Numbered from the stretch's first letter, positions 35,675 through 45,902 are shown. The stretch is 64,000 bases of DNA from Seribacter sulfatis (GCF_964187635.1 NZ_CAXLMO010000098.1:30597-94596), one strand, 5' to 3'. Program-made: numbers and translations. Notes: generated by a model not told the origin, from the sequence alone.

Positions 35675-36751
35675 ATGGTTGATTTACCAAACATTGAACC
35701 CTTTCTGCAACGATACAATGAACTTGAATCCAAACTTGCGGATCCGTCCGTTTTTAAAGACCAAGAACTCGCTACTAAAATTTCTCGAGAACACAGCAAG
35801 ATAAAAGTTATTCTCGAACAATTTGAAGAAATTTCGATTTGCCAAAAGGCGATAGAAGATGCCAAAGAATTAATCAATGAACCTGAGTTTGCCGAAACAG
35901 CAAAGGAAGAAATTGAGAAATTAGAAATTAAAATCCCCTCTTTACATAAAACTTTACTTTATTCCATGCTGCCAGAGGATCCGGACTTAGGCAGAAATAC
36001 AATTATAGAAATTCGAGCGGGAGCAGGAGGGGGAGAGGCTTCGCTTTTTGCATCCGATTTATATAGAATGTACTGCAAACTAGCAGAAAATAAGAATTGG
36101 AATTTCGAATGTATGAGCCAAAGTACTTCAGAAACAGGAGGATTTAAGGAAGTTATATTTCTTTTAAAGGGGCAGGAAGTGTGGTCAAAACTTAAATTCG
36201 AAAGCGGGGTTCATCGTGTACAAAGAGTACCAGTAACGGAGGCCAGTGGAAGAATTCACACATCAACCGCGACAGTGGCAGTTCTACCCGAAGCGAGGGA
36301 TGTAGAAATTAAAATTGACCCGAGTGAATTGGAAATAAATGTTTGCCGAGCAAGTGGGCCAGGGGGCCAGGGTGTGAATACAACTGATTCAGCAGTACAG
36401 ATTTTGCATAAACCAACAGGACTTACAGTTTATTGTGCCGATGAAAGATCGCAATTGAAGAATAAAAATAAGGGCATGACTGTTTTAAAATCAAGATTAT
36501 TGAATTTAAAACAGACAGAAGAAAGAGAAAAATACGCAAAGGAAAGAAGAGACCAAGTTGGGACTGGAGATAGGAGTGAGAGAATAAGAACATATAATTT
36601 CCCACAAAGTAGAATCACCGACCATAGAATAAATTATACGTCACATGCATTAAATGAAGCATTATTAGGAGATTTAGATCATTTGTTTGATGCACTTAGC
36701 CAAGAGGACCAAAAGATTAAATTAGAAAATATGCTTTCTGAAAATGAATAA
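35675..36751 (+). CDS. prfA: Peptide chain release factor 1
   Basis: RF1 terminates translation at UAA and UAG. From the ATG at 35675 (MVDLPNIEPFLQRYNEL) it has 358 residues, family length. The longer frame from 35594 would overlap the divergent HAD gene and adds non-conserved sequence. The stop-codon-reading tripeptide is P-V-T in QRVPVTEASGRIHTS. The catalytic GGQ is at 230-232 in ASGPGGQGVNTTDSAV, and its glutamine is the target of PrmC encoded directly downstream with an 8 bp overlap. Confidence 0.97.
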   Translation: MVDLPNIEPFLQRYNELESKLADPSVFKDQELATKISREHSKIKVILEQFEEISICQKAIEDAKELINEPEFAETAKEEIEKLEIKIPSLHKTLLYSMLPEDPDLGRNTIIEIRAGAGGGEASLFASDLYRMYCKLAENKNWNFECMSQSTSETGGFKEVIFLLKGQEVWSKLKFESGVHRVQRVPVTEASGRIHTSTATVAVLPEARDVEIKIDPSELEINVCRASGPGGQGVNTTDSAVQILHKPTGLTVYCADERSQLKNKNKGMTVLKSRLLNLKQTEEREKYAKERRDQVGTGDRSERIRTYNFPQSRITDHRINYTSHALNEALLGDLDHLFDALSQEDQKIKLENMLSENE

Positions 36752-37595
36752 ACCTCCGTTATCATTTTTGGAAATCATAAATTTATCTACTGAATTTCTG
36801 AGAAAAAAAGGAGTTCCTAGTCCTAAATGTGATGTGGAATGGATTGTGTCATTTATAACCAAGAAGAAAAGAGTAGAACTATATTTAGAATTTGAAAACC
36901 CGGTCGACCTAGAGTACCAAAATCAGATTAGAGAATTTGTTATTAAACGGGGAAAAAGAATTCCACTTCAACATATTCTTGGAAAAGTTAACTTTGCAGG
37001 AGTTGAGTTATATTGTGATAATAGAGCATTGATTCCAAGACCCGAGACAGAATACCTGACCGAATTAATAAATGAAAGAATCGGAAAAAAATTAAGTGGA
37101 AAATTTTTAGATTTAGGAACAGGAAGTGGTGCGATACTGATAACGCTTTGCAAGACAAATAAACTTTGGGACGGAATCGGTTTAGATAAATCTAGTGATG
37201 CAATTGATCTCGCTAATCAAAATGCATCGTTTCATAAATTAAAAAATGTACACTTTAAAAAATTTGATTGGGATAACCAAAAACTAGAGAATGTTTACGA
37301 TATAATTGTTTCTAACCCGCCCTATTTAAGTATTGAGGAATGGAAAGATGCAGAAAGTGAAGTAAGATTATATGATCCAAAAATTGCACTTGTATCTACA
37401 GGTGGCACTACAGATTTGATTAAGATAATTGAACACGCTAAAACCAATCTTCGCAAAGATGGAATAATCGCTCTCGAAACTGGATTAGGACATAAAAATA
37501 CTTTGATACCCAAAATGGAAAACCATTTTTATAACATTGAAGTAATTAAAGATTTTTCAAACCGAGAAAGATTTATTATAGCGAGAAAAAAATAG
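36744..37595 (+). CDS. prmC: Release factor glutamine methyltransferase
   Basis: PrmC methylates the GGQ glutamine of release factors using SAM. The 283-residue protein has an N-terminal helical domain that grips RF (residues 1-85) and IPRPETEYL at 98-106. The SAM loop LDLGTGSGA is at 122-130 and the active-site NPPY at 191-194. It overlaps prfA by 8 bp, so substrate and modifier are co-translated. It ends 3 bp from the convergent protease stop. Confident. Confidence 0.96.
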   Translation: MNKPPLSFLEIINLSTEFLRKKGVPSPKCDVEWIVSFITKKKRVELYLEFENPVDLEYQNQIREFVIKRGKRIPLQHILGKVNFAGVELYCDNRALIPRPETEYLTELINERIGKKLSGKFLDLGTGSGAILITLCKTNKLWDGIGLDKSSDAIDLANQNASFHKLKNVHFKKFDWDNQKLENVYDIIVSNPPYLSIEEWKDAESEVRLYDPKIALVSTGGTTDLIKIIEHAKTNLRKDGIIALETGLGHKNTLIPKMENHFYNIEVIKDFSNRERFIIARKK

Positions 37596-37598
37596 ATA

Positions 37599-39818
37599 CT
37601 AGATTTCATCCTTTAATTCCGGTTTTTGGTGCGTTAAGTTTCTTGATTCTATCATACCAACCCAGTCAGACATAACCCGACATGTTTCGTGTAATCTTAT
37701 ATCGAAGTTTGAAGGAAATTTGTAGGGATTGGTTGCGTTACTATCATCATTGTCCTCGCCCCTGACTTCTCGTGATTTTGTATTCTGAATATCAACAATG
37801 TTAAGATTTATATTCTTTCTGACAAAAGCACTTTTTGAAAGAATTTCAAAATCATCCGACATTGAATCACTAAATTTTTGGTTTTTGATTTTCTGATCCC
37901 TACGGTTTTGGAGATTTAAGGATAGAGTAGTTTCCTCTCTCTTATTTTTATACCAATTTACATCTTTATTAAGGTAAACAAACTCGGGCAACAATTGCTG
38001 TCTTCCTAAACTTTTCTCTTTTAGATTTTGGATGTCATCTAAATCATAAACAAATTCACTTGCGGGTCGCCTGAAATTGACTGGAGCAATACTGTCGCAA
38101 GGCAAGGCATTATCCAAATCCGATTCTCCGATTGGCAAATAGGTGTTGATTGTTGGCATCGAAATATCGCTTTCTACACCTTGAATTTGAGTACTCTTAC
38201 CGGATGGTAAATAATATTTTTGAATAGTTATTTTCGCCGCACTTTTTTTACCAGAAGACGCGTTAAAGTTGAATGGTAGATTCATTTGTATGAGAGACTG
38301 AACCGTTCCTTTCCCGTGGGTTGTTTTGTCACCAACAATAATTGCTCTCTTGTGATTCTGTAGAGCTCCTGCAACGATTTCAGAGGCGGAAGCACTGTAT
38401 CTAGAAACCAAAACTATAAGAGGACCGTCCCAAGCTAATTTAGGGTTAAAATCAAATTTCTTGCGAATTTTTCCGTCGGTACTCTTAACCTGAACAACGG
38501 GCCCCCTCGAAATAAATAAACCGGCTAAGTTAACCGCTTCACTTAGATAACCGCCACCATTTCTTCTTAAATCAAGTATAATTCCTTCTGTTTCTTCCTC
38601 TTTTAACTTTTCTAGTAATTCTTCTACATCATCTGTTGCTTTTGGACCACTCCCACTAGAGCCATAAAATGTCCGTAATTCAATAACACCAATTTTTCGA
38701 TCAACCTTTTCGAATTTCACTTTATGAATTGATGCAGATGCTAAATTTGATGTGAGTTTAATTTTATCTCTAATAATTCTTACTATCTTGGTCGATGCCG
38801 GATCGTTGACAGGTTTTATCTCAAGTCTCACAACTGTGTCTTTGGGACCTTTGATCAACTCGACAATCTTGGATAATTTCATATCTACAACATTAACAAA
38901 TTCACCTTCCGCTTGTGCCACTTTAATAATCTGATCTTTCGATTTAAGTTCTCTTGAAGATTCTGCAGGTCCACCCGGTAATAATTCAGTAATAGTACAA
39001 TAACCATCAATATCCGATAAAACTGCCCCAATCCCAACAAGCTCGTTGTTCATAGTTTGATTAAACTTTTCTTTTTCTTTAATGTTCATAAATGTAGTGT
39101 GGGGGTCAAACATTTGAGTTAAAGTGCTTAAATATAATTCTTGCACATCCGTAGACTCGAATTCAAGTATACTTTTTTTCCAACGCTCGTATCTTTTACG
39201 AACTTTAACCTTAGAATCAGAAGAAAGTTTTTCCATTTCACTTTTACTAAATTCTGTATTGGTTGAATTGGTTTCAATGGAGGACAAAACTTCACCTAAG
39301 ATTTCAAATTCAATTAGTCTCTTCCACAATCCATCTAATCCCTCGTTGTTAGTTTCCCAATCCGCATCTTCCCGATCAAATTTATATGAATTATTTGAAT
39401 CAAAGCTAAAGTCAGACTCTAAAAATTCCATCACCCAGTCTAATCTCTTGATGGATTTAGTTTTATAAAAATTATAGATTTCAAAGCCAGGAAACAGATT
39501 TCCTTGCTCGAAAAACGTAACTAAAGTTGGGGAATACCGATTGATAAATTCTGTTACATCAGTTTGAGTGAAATATAATTTTGATTTATCTAACTTATTT
39601 AAGTAGCTCGTAACGAAATCTGTTGAATTAAGTTTTTTTATAGATACTTTATTAAAATGAGCTTGCTGGAGGGCTTGAACTAACCATTTGGTTTCTTGCT
39701 GCATTAAAGAAGTGGGTTGTATATCACTCGCCCTTACTTGCTTTAGAGAAACAAGATTAAATGAAACCAAAATCAGATATGGCACTAGTAATTTAATAGA
39801 CAAATTATAGGTATACAT
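37599..39818 (-). CDS. Tail-specific carboxy-terminal processing protease (S41, Prc/Tsp-like)
   Basis: A periplasmic serine protease of 739 residues. A signal peptide is visible at the N-terminus (hydrophobic LLVPYLILVSFNLVSL, cleavage near VRA). A helical region with the TQMFDPHTTFMN motif, a PDZ domain (about 235-330) and the S41 domain follow. The catalytic serine lies in RYSASASEIVAGAL (about residue 474) and the lysine in THGKGTVQSL (about 500). The C-terminal extension matches the long Prc/Tsp type rather than short CtpA. Such enzymes process lipoproteins and cell-wall hydrolases. It is followed upstream by a rhomboid gene, 21 bp away. Confidence 0.9.
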   Translation of the reverse strand: MYTYNLSIKLLVPYLILVSFNLVSLKQVRASDIQPTSLMQQETKWLVQALQQAHFNKVSIKKLNSTDFVTSYLNKLDKSKLYFTQTDVTEFINRYSPTLVTFFEQGNLFPGFEIYNFYKTKSIKRLDWVMEFLESDFSFDSNNSYKFDREDADWETNNEGLDGLWKRLIEFEILGEVLSSIETNSTNTEFSKSEMEKLSSDSKVKVRKRYERWKKSILEFESTDVQELYLSTLTQMFDPHTTFMNIKEKEKFNQTMNNELVGIGAVLSDIDGYCTITELLPGGPAESSRELKSKDQIIKVAQAEGEFVNVVDMKLSKIVELIKGPKDTVVRLEIKPVNDPASTKIVRIIRDKIKLTSNLASASIHKVKFEKVDRKIGVIELRTFYGSSGSGPKATDDVEELLEKLKEEETEGIILDLRRNGGGYLSEAVNLAGLFISRGPVVQVKSTDGKIRKKFDFNPKLAWDGPLIVLVSRYSASASEIVAGALQNHKRAIIVGDKTTHGKGTVQSLIQMNLPFNFNASSGKKSAAKITIQKYYLPSGKSTQIQGVESDISMPTINTYLPIGESDLDNALPCDSIAPVNFRRPASEFVYDLDDIQNLKEKSLGRQQLLPEFVYLNKDVNWYKNKREETTLSLNLQNRRDQKIKNQKFSDSMSDDFEILSKSAFVRKNINLNIVDIQNTKSREVRGEDNDDSNATNPYKFPSNFDIRLHETCRVMSDWVGMIESRNLTHQKPELKDEI

Positions 39819-39839
39819 AATTATTTTTGTATTAAAGAT

Positions 39840-40709
39840 TTAATTTCTAAGCAAACTTTTTGCTTTATCCAGAGTTACCTTTTCCTTGGAGGTTAAAGAA
39901 CCGAAACCGGATTCATTAATTTTATCTAATATGCGATCAACCTCTTTCTGTAATTCTGATGTACTAGAAAAATTGATTTTAAAATCGCTATTATCTACCG
40001 TGGAAGAACCACTCTTTTTGGATGAAAACTTAGATTTCGAAGTATCGAGAACAAATGAAGGGAAGTTTTTGCCTTGTCGAAGGAAGTAAAAAACCAATCC
40101 ACCGGCTAAAAGTCCTCCTAGGTGAGCAGAATGAGCAATATCTGAAGAGGATGAAATTTCGTTGAATAGAAACCCATATACTTCAATACTTAAAACTCCA
40201 ATCAAGATCCATCGAGGCTTTACCTTACAAGGTAAAACAAAAAACAAAAGAAGAGTAATAGGATTATCCGGTTGTTTTAAACAATATATTGATAAACAAG
40301 CCATAACCATTGAAGAGGAGCCCAATAAAAATTGCCCACTATTATTAAATGTTAACCAAAAGAAAGCACCAAGAGCAGAGCCAATGATTAATAAATAAAT
40401 GAAATTTGTTTTTCCAATGTCAGACTCAACCGCTCTCCCAATAAAATAAAGACCCAATAAATTAAATATCAAATGAAACGGACCATCATGAAAAAAAGAA
40501 TAAGTGAATAGGGTCCAAAGCAAAAAACTAGAAATTGCTCCTGCAGAAAAATAAAGATTTTCAAAAATAAAATTATTTATGGTAGAAGAGAAAATACCAA
40601 CAATTGAATTAACGAGAAAACAAACTATGAGAACGACTATGAGAATTTCTACAACGGATTTGTCTTGGGTAGAAAAGGGTTTCTGCATGTATGGTCGGTC
40701 GTATAACAT
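39840..40709 (-). CDS. Rhomboid-family intramembrane serine protease
   Basis: A membrane protease of 289 residues with six hydrophobic helices (about residues 20-205). HLIFNLLGLYFIG carries the conserved helix-2 histidine and asparagine. LLGSSSMVMA has the GxS nucleophile motif, and HSAHLGGLLAG carries the general-base histidine, so it looks active. The C-terminal ~80 residues are soluble, serine- and lysine-rich. It lies 21 bp upstream of the S41 protease in the same direction, pairing two proteases. Confidence 0.88.
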   Translation of the reverse strand: MLYDRPYMQKPFSTQDKSVVEILIVVLIVCFLVNSIVGIFSSTINNFIFENLYFSAGAISSFLLWTLFTYSFFHDGPFHLIFNLLGLYFIGRAVESDIGKTNFIYLLIIGSALGAFFWLTFNNSGQFLLGSSSMVMACLSIYCLKQPDNPITLLLFFVLPCKVKPRWILIGVLSIEVYGFLFNEISSSSDIAHSAHLGGLLAGGLVFYFLRQGKNFPSFVLDTSKSKFSSKKSGSSTVDNSDFKINFSSTSELQKEVDRILDKINESGFGSLTSKEKVTLDKAKSLLRN

Positions 40710-40773
40710 TTTTTCAGATTAGTTTTTTCTGCTGATAGTGCAAATCTTGATTTGAATAAACAATTAGTAAAGG

Positions 40774-42273
40774 ATGAGAAACCCTGTTGTAAGTATATTA
40801 ATTCCGTATTTGGTTTTTATTCTACTTTTTGAAAATCAAATTTTTGAAAATGCCTTAATAGTAAATATCTTCCTATTTTATATTTTTCTAAAGATTTTTA
40901 TTTATAGTTATTTTTTACTTAAGAAAAATAAAATATTATTTCTCGGAATATTCGAAATACTGCTATTTATCATTTTACTTGAAAACTATGATTTTAAAAT
41001 ATTACAAATGCCTGAAGATACCCCAAAAAGGGAAGTGGTTTTAGATATTAAAATAAAAAGAAAAGTTAACAATTTAAACTACAATTATTATGTTGCAAGC
41101 GTAAAAACCGCACCAAAAGTAAATGAAGATTTGGTAAATCAACATATTTTATGCAGATTTGAAAATAATGAAATCGCGCATTTGACGGAGAAAAAAATCA
41201 AGGTAAAGGGAGTTCTTTCAAGCAAGTTTACCAATAATCAATATCTTACTACTCTTAAATATTGTAAAATTTTAAATATGACGAAAGCCAAGAGGCTGGA
41301 TACTCTACTTCAATTAAAATTTTTAATAGAAAAAACACTGCTTATTTCTGCAAAAAATGAAGAGCAATTAAACGCATTCCTTAACGCGATTCTTTTGGGC
41401 AATAAAAACATGCTGTCTAATTCACAGAAATTAACATTTCAGAATAGCGGAACATTACATCTTTTTGCAGTAAGTGGTCTTCATATAGGGTTTATATATT
41501 TAATTATAAAATTTTTGATTTCTTTAATAACATATAACCGGTACATATCTGAAATAGTAATCGCTATAATATTATTTGTTTATTTAGATATGGTTAATTA
41601 TCCTCCATCGGCATTACGGGCATGTATGATGATAAATATTTGGCAATTATCTATCGTTTTTTTTAAGAGGAAAAGCGCTTTATGCTCATTGTCTACCTCT
41701 TGCTTACTGATTCTTATCAATGACCCATCCTCAGTAATGGAAATTGGATTTCAATTATCTTACACCGTCGTCACATCTATTATTGTTTTTAATATACAAA
41801 TAAAAAAGTATATAGAAAAATATAAATATACTTTTAGTAATTTTTTTATAAATTCACTACTTACTAGTTATTCTGCTTTTTGTGGAAGTATGTTGCTTGT
41901 TTATGATTATTTTAACATTATAGTACCAGGTTCGATAATAATAAATATAATAGCAATTCCTATTGCATTTATATTTATAGTATTTATTTTCTTAATGTTA
42001 TCATTATCAATATTTATTGAAATTGATTATTTTTCAATCCTTTTTTCAGGACTTTACAATATACTAGATTATCTTCTAAACATTTTAACAGTATCTGACT
42101 TAACCTATTTTAAAATAGAAGGTAAAAGCGAGCTAGATAACTCAATTCATTTTTTTTATATAATTGCTATTCTTTTACTCGCTAATTTAATTAAAAAAAA
42201 TAGCACTAAAATAATTATCCAGTTCTTTTTTCCGACTGTTTTGTTTTTATTCTATACTTTAATTAGCATTTAA
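40774..42273 (+). CDS. comEC: ComEC/Rec2-family DNA-uptake channel, short form
   Basis: An inner-membrane protein of 499 residues. Three or four N-terminal helices precede an OB-like segment (about residues 85-175), and then the Competence domain begins with LFAVSGLHIGFIYLI (about 225-240) and continues through further helices to the end. The C-terminal metallo-beta-lactamase nuclease domain of longer ComEC proteins is absent, a known short form. The coding sequence is noticeably AT-rich. It overlaps the convergent thioredoxin-fold gene by 15 bp. No other competence gene is nearby, although the secretin locus lies 12 kb away. Confidence 0.83.
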   Translation: MRNPVVSILIPYLVFILLFENQIFENALIVNIFLFYIFLKIFIYSYFLLKKNKILFLGIFEILLFIILLENYDFKILQMPEDTPKREVVLDIKIKRKVNNLNYNYYVASVKTAPKVNEDLVNQHILCRFENNEIAHLTEKKIKVKGVLSSKFTNNQYLTTLKYCKILNMTKAKRLDTLLQLKFLIEKTLLISAKNEEQLNAFLNAILLGNKNMLSNSQKLTFQNSGTLHLFAVSGLHIGFIYLIIKFLISLITYNRYISEIVIAIILFVYLDMVNYPPSALRACMMINIWQLSIVFFKRKSALCSLSTSCLLILINDPSSVMEIGFQLSYTVVTSIIVFNIQIKKYIEKYKYTFSNFFINSLLTSYSAFCGSMLLVYDYFNIIVPGSIIINIIAIPIAFIFIVFIFLMLSLSIFIEIDYFSILFSGLYNILDYLLNILTVSDLTYFKIEGKSELDNSIHFFYIIAILLLANLIKKNSTKIIIQFFFPTVLFLFYTLISI

Positions 42274-43377
42274 GGTTTGTAAAAAAGAAACAGTTAGAAT
42301 TTTTTCTTCTATTAAACCATTAGTTCCAAATCTAAAATTATTATCTCCAGTTAATAATCGACAAAACGGTGTTGTTTTTTCTCCTTCTGATGACCTTAAT
42401 TTACTTATTTCTGAAATCTCTTTGCCCAAAGAATAATAATTATAAGATGATAATTGAGCTTGCTTCAGTATTTCAAGTGCATCTTCTCTTTCCTCCTCCT
42501 TACAAATACAAATTGTATAGACTTTCAGACCTCTTTTCCGAAATATTTTATAATTGGAAGAAATAGTTATTAAATTTTCTCGATTTTGTTTTTGGTTTTC
42601 ATGTAAACTCCATATGTAAAAAAACTTAGGATAATTTGTTTTTTGTCTAATAAAGAAATTTAGTCTTCTTTCATCGGCATAATTTATTTGAATTGTTTCA
42701 CCCGAATACCTTCTTTTTACGTTTTCGGCTAAATAAAGATCCTTTTTAAATTTTACTGCAGTACCAAAGTTCCTAGTTCTGTTAAATTCTACCTTCTTCC
42801 CGTTTATTAATTTTTTTATATTTTGATTAAGTTCTCCGTTTTTTATCTCCTCTGGTTTTTCGTGATTCCCCAATCTGCCTGAATATATAATTTTTCCCAA
42901 ACTATCATAAAGGTATGCACTGGGGGTAATTTTCACCTCTAAGCTTTTGGTTACTATTTGTTCTTTTCCGTCATAAATATAGGGGAAATTATAACTCTCA
43001 CTTAAAGCTCTTTCTTTCATTTCTTGAAAAGAATCTCCTGAGTCTGAATACGCTAATTCATCTGGTAGAATTGCATTTTCAAAATTAGGGGAAAATACAA
43101 GTATTTTAATACCTCCTGACTTCCATTCTTCGCTACATTCAACTAATTTCTTTTGAAATATTTGGGATATCCTACAATGATTCGATAAAAAAATCAGTAA
43201 AGTTCCGCGTTCACCAATTAGATCTTTATTCGTATACACCTTCGAATCTACCCCCTGTAGGGCAAAAGGATTAATTTCTTCAAGAGTGAATTTCTTTTCG
43301 TTTCCCATTACAACAGTAGCTAATACCTTTAGTATTAATATTATCGTTACTTTCTTTATAAGATTTTCTGTGTTCAT
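42259..43377 (-). CDS. Exported thioredoxin-fold (redoxin-like) protein lacking a CXXC motif
   Basis: A secreted or anchored protein of 372 residues from the ATG at 43377; the longer frame starts with TTG. The N-terminal hydrophobic segment (IKKVTIILILKVLATVVMG) looks like a signal sequence. The following region, with GTLLIFLSNHCRISQIFQKKL, KILVFSPNF and KITPSAYLYDSLGKIIYSG, is thioredoxin/AhpC-TSA-like. There is only one cysteine at the active position and no CXXC, so a normal disulfide oxidoreductase role is doubtful. A second similar fold may follow (FYIWSLHENQ... onward). Function is unknown. Confidence 0.68.
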   Translation of the reverse strand: MNTENLIKKVTIILILKVLATVVMGNEKKFTLEEINPFALQGVDSKVYTNKDLIGERGTLLIFLSNHCRISQIFQKKLVECSEEWKSGGIKILVFSPNFENAILPDELAYSDSGDSFQEMKERALSESYNFPYIYDGKEQIVTKSLEVKITPSAYLYDSLGKIIYSGRLGNHEKPEEIKNGELNQNIKKLINGKKVEFNRTRNFGTAVKFKKDLYLAENVKRRYSGETIQINYADERRLNFFIRQKTNYPKFFYIWSLHENQKQNRENLITISSNYKIFRKRGLKVYTICICKEEEREDALEILKQAQLSSYNYYSLGKEISEISKLRSSEGEKTTPFCRLLTGDNNFRFGTNGLIEEKILTVSFLQTLNAN

Positions 43378-43438
43378 AATGTTTGAATATCTTCTAAACA
43401 ATGAGTAGAAGGTTATGTTTACTTAATTTATTTCACAA

Positions 43439-44605
43439 ATGTACCCATTAGACGAAAAAGAAAACTGGTTTAGCGGAAAAGGCCATTGGTCTAAAACCCT
43501 TGATGAAGACTGGTTTAATTGGAAATGGCAAATGAGAAATCGTTTAACCAAAAAAGAACATTTTGAGCGGTTTATTCAGTTAACAGAACATGAAATTCAA
43601 GGTTTTGATATTGCTCAAAGTAAACTTTCTGTCGCTGTTACACCTTATTTTTTTAATCTAATCGACCCTAATAACCCTAATTGTCCAATTAGAAAACAAC
43701 TTCTTCCTTCCGGTCTTGAGTCTGTTATTTCCAGGGTTGAAAAGAAGGATCCGGTGGGGGAAGAAAACACGATGCCAGTGCCTGGTATCGTACACAGGTA
43801 CCCAGACAGGGTTTTGTTTCTAGTAACGGATCGGTGTGCTTCATATTGCAGATACTGTACAAGAAGTAGGCTAGTATCGAATGCACAAAAGTATGGGTTT
43901 CATCCTTCTATAGAAGCTGGTTTTAAATACATCGAAGAGAATAAGTCTATTCGTGATGTACTCATTAGCGGTGGAGATCCATTAATTTTATCGGATGATA
44001 AAATCGAGTATATACTTAACCGTTTGTCGAGTATTCCCCATGTCGAGTTTGTTAGAATAGGCTCTCGTGTTCCTGTTTTCCTTCCCCAAAGATTAACTGA
44101 TCAACTCTTAAAAATATTTTCGAAACAAGAAAACTTATGGATGAGTATTCATATAAATCACCCGCTTGAGTGTACTAAGGAATTATATGATGCCTGTAGG
44201 AAAATTGTTGCACATGGCATTCCTCTTGGCAATCAAGCAGTATTACTCAGGGGAATTAATGACAATACACAGACAATAAAAAGCTTAATTCACCGTTTGA
44301 TGATGATGAAGGTTAAGCCCTATTATTTATACCAGTGCGATTTAATAGAGGGTAGCGGTCATCTACGCACTGATCCGTCGGTAGGACTAAAAATTATAGA
44401 GGAGTTAAGAGGATTTACCTCCGGATATGCCATACCTCAGTTCGTGATTGATGCACCAGGTGGAGGTGGAAAAATACCAATCAACCCGAATTACATAATT
44501 AAATCTGATGAAAATGGTTTGGTTCTTAAAAATTACGAAGGTAAAATATTTAATTATCCAACTAATTCAGATTTAATTACTACAAAACCCCTATTTTTAC
44601 CGTAG
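43439..44605 (+). CDS. kamA: Lysine 2,3-aminomutase-family radical SAM enzyme
   Basis: A radical SAM, PLP-dependent aminomutase of 388 residues. The cluster motif C-x3-C-x2-C is at 133-140 (TDRCASYCRYCTRSR). The N-terminus has the family tryptophan-rich WFNWKWQMRNRL, and VTPYFFNLIDPNNP precedes the radical domain. SGGDPLIL and the C-terminal IDAPGGGGKIPI (PLP lysine region) are also present. Length suits free-lysine aminomutase making beta-lysine, and the shorter EpmB branch that modifies EF-P is the alternative. No ablB, epmA or efp is in the window, so the physiological role is open. Confidence 0.85.
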   Translation: MYPLDEKENWFSGKGHWSKTLDEDWFNWKWQMRNRLTKKEHFERFIQLTEHEIQGFDIAQSKLSVAVTPYFFNLIDPNNPNCPIRKQLLPSGLESVISRVEKKDPVGEENTMPVPGIVHRYPDRVLFLVTDRCASYCRYCTRSRLVSNAQKYGFHPSIEAGFKYIEENKSIRDVLISGGDPLILSDDKIEYILNRLSSIPHVEFVRIGSRVPVFLPQRLTDQLLKIFSKQENLWMSIHINHPLECTKELYDACRKIVAHGIPLGNQAVLLRGINDNTQTIKSLIHRLMMMKVKPYYLYQCDLIEGSGHLRTDPSVGLKIIEELRGFTSGYAIPQFVIDAPGGGGKIPINPNYIIKSDENGLVLKNYEGKIFNYPTNSDLITTKPLFLP

Positions 44606-44609
44606 TGGG

Positions 44610-45749
44610 TTAATCGGTTCTAATTGGCATTACAACACAAAGAAAAGATAGTTTATTTCCTTCGGTTTCATTTACTTTAAAAACACCCGGACTCATATCG
44701 TCTCTAAACTCTAATGATATTTTATCTTTAGTTATCGATTTTAGGGGGTCTAACAAAAATCTTGGGTTAAACGACACTGCTGCATCTTCTCCGCTGTAGG
44801 TTATAGGCATTGATTCACAGGCATCTCCTACCACACTTTGGCCTGTTATTTCCATCTCCTCTGACTTGATCCGTAGTGTTACTTTTTCATCGGAGACTAA
44901 AGCTGCACGGTGGACACACTCTTGCATTAATTCTCGTTCAATTTCTGCATGGTTAAAATCATCTTTAGGGATGACCTGCTTATAGTTTGGGTATTTTCCT
45001 TCGACTACTTTTGAAACAAGATAGACGGACTCTCTAAATCCACCTGTTGAATTGTCATCTGCTTTAACCTTTAATTCGAAAGCTACCTGTCTATCGGTAA
45101 ATGAAATACTGATCTCATTACCTATATCAGGAAGCTTTTCTATTTCTGAAACGGTTAAAGAAGGTAATATAAATTCCCCTTCATCCCCTTCATCTACTTT
45201 CATTTCTCGGTTTGTTACCGCTAATCTTCTGCCATCTGTAGCAACTAGCGATATTTTTTCCTTACTAAATTGAAAAAAGACTCCCTTTAACATGTACCTT
45301 TCTTCATTTACTGATTGGGCATAGGATACACTTTTGAGCATAGAAATGATTTCGTTTCTCTCTAGGGTGAACTCCTTCTGTTCTTCCAGTTCGGGAAGGG
45401 GAGGGAATTCTTTGCTATCCATTCCCACCACATTAAATATTGATCCCCTTGTGCTAATTGTTGCTTTCGCATGATCTGAAGTTTCTACACTTACTTCAAT
45501 GTCTGCAAGTTCTCTAACAATTCTTCCCACCTCCTTTACCGGCAAGGTTATCGACCCCTCGGTAGAGACATCAGCCTTTACTGAACATCTTGCTCCCAAA
45601 TCTAAATTGGTTGTGGTGAGCCTAACCAGTCCATCTTTTGCTTCGATTAAAACATTTTGGAGGATAGGCATCGTTTTTCTTGCACCGACTACACTTGTCA
45701 CCAATTGGAGCCCTGAACTGAAATGGTCTCGATTTATCTTAAATTTCAT
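44610..45749 (-). CDS. dnaN: DNA polymerase III sliding clamp (beta subunit)
   Basis: The clamp that tethers polymerases to DNA. Its 379 residues form three similar domains. Recognisable parts are MKFKINRDHFSSGLQLV, LPVKEVGRIVREL, VATDGRRLAVTNREM and the C-terminal FLCVVMPIRTD. dnaA and recF, frequent partners, are not adjacent: the next gene upstream is a RelE-like gene. The leader AAAAAGGATAACA has a modest Shine-Dalgarno. Two DnaA-box-like sites lie in its 245 bp upstream region. Confidence 0.96.
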   Translation of the reverse strand: MKFKINRDHFSSGLQLVTSVVGARKTMPILQNVLIEAKDGLVRLTTTNLDLGARCSVKADVSTEGSITLPVKEVGRIVRELADIEVSVETSDHAKATISTRGSIFNVVGMDSKEFPPLPELEEQKEFTLERNEIISMLKSVSYAQSVNEERYMLKGVFFQFSKEKISLVATDGRRLAVTNREMKVDEGDEGEFILPSLTVSEIEKLPDIGNEISISFTDRQVAFELKVKADDNSTGGFRESVYLVSKVVEGKYPNYKQVIPKDDFNHAEIERELMQECVHRAALVSDEKVTLRIKSEEMEITGQSVVGDACESMPITYSGEDAAVSFNPRFLLDPLKSITKDKISLEFRDDMSPGVFKVNETEGNKLSFLCVVMPIRTD

Positions 45750-45902
45750 TGTTATCCTTTTTGTCTGAAAATGAAGTTATCTTCAATCTATAATTATTAA
45801 AGATAAGTAAACATATATAAAAACTATTCATTATTATAGAAGGAAAAAAGAGCAATAACTATCTAAACTTTTAAGAGACAAGGAACTTATGAAAAAAAAG
45901 AC

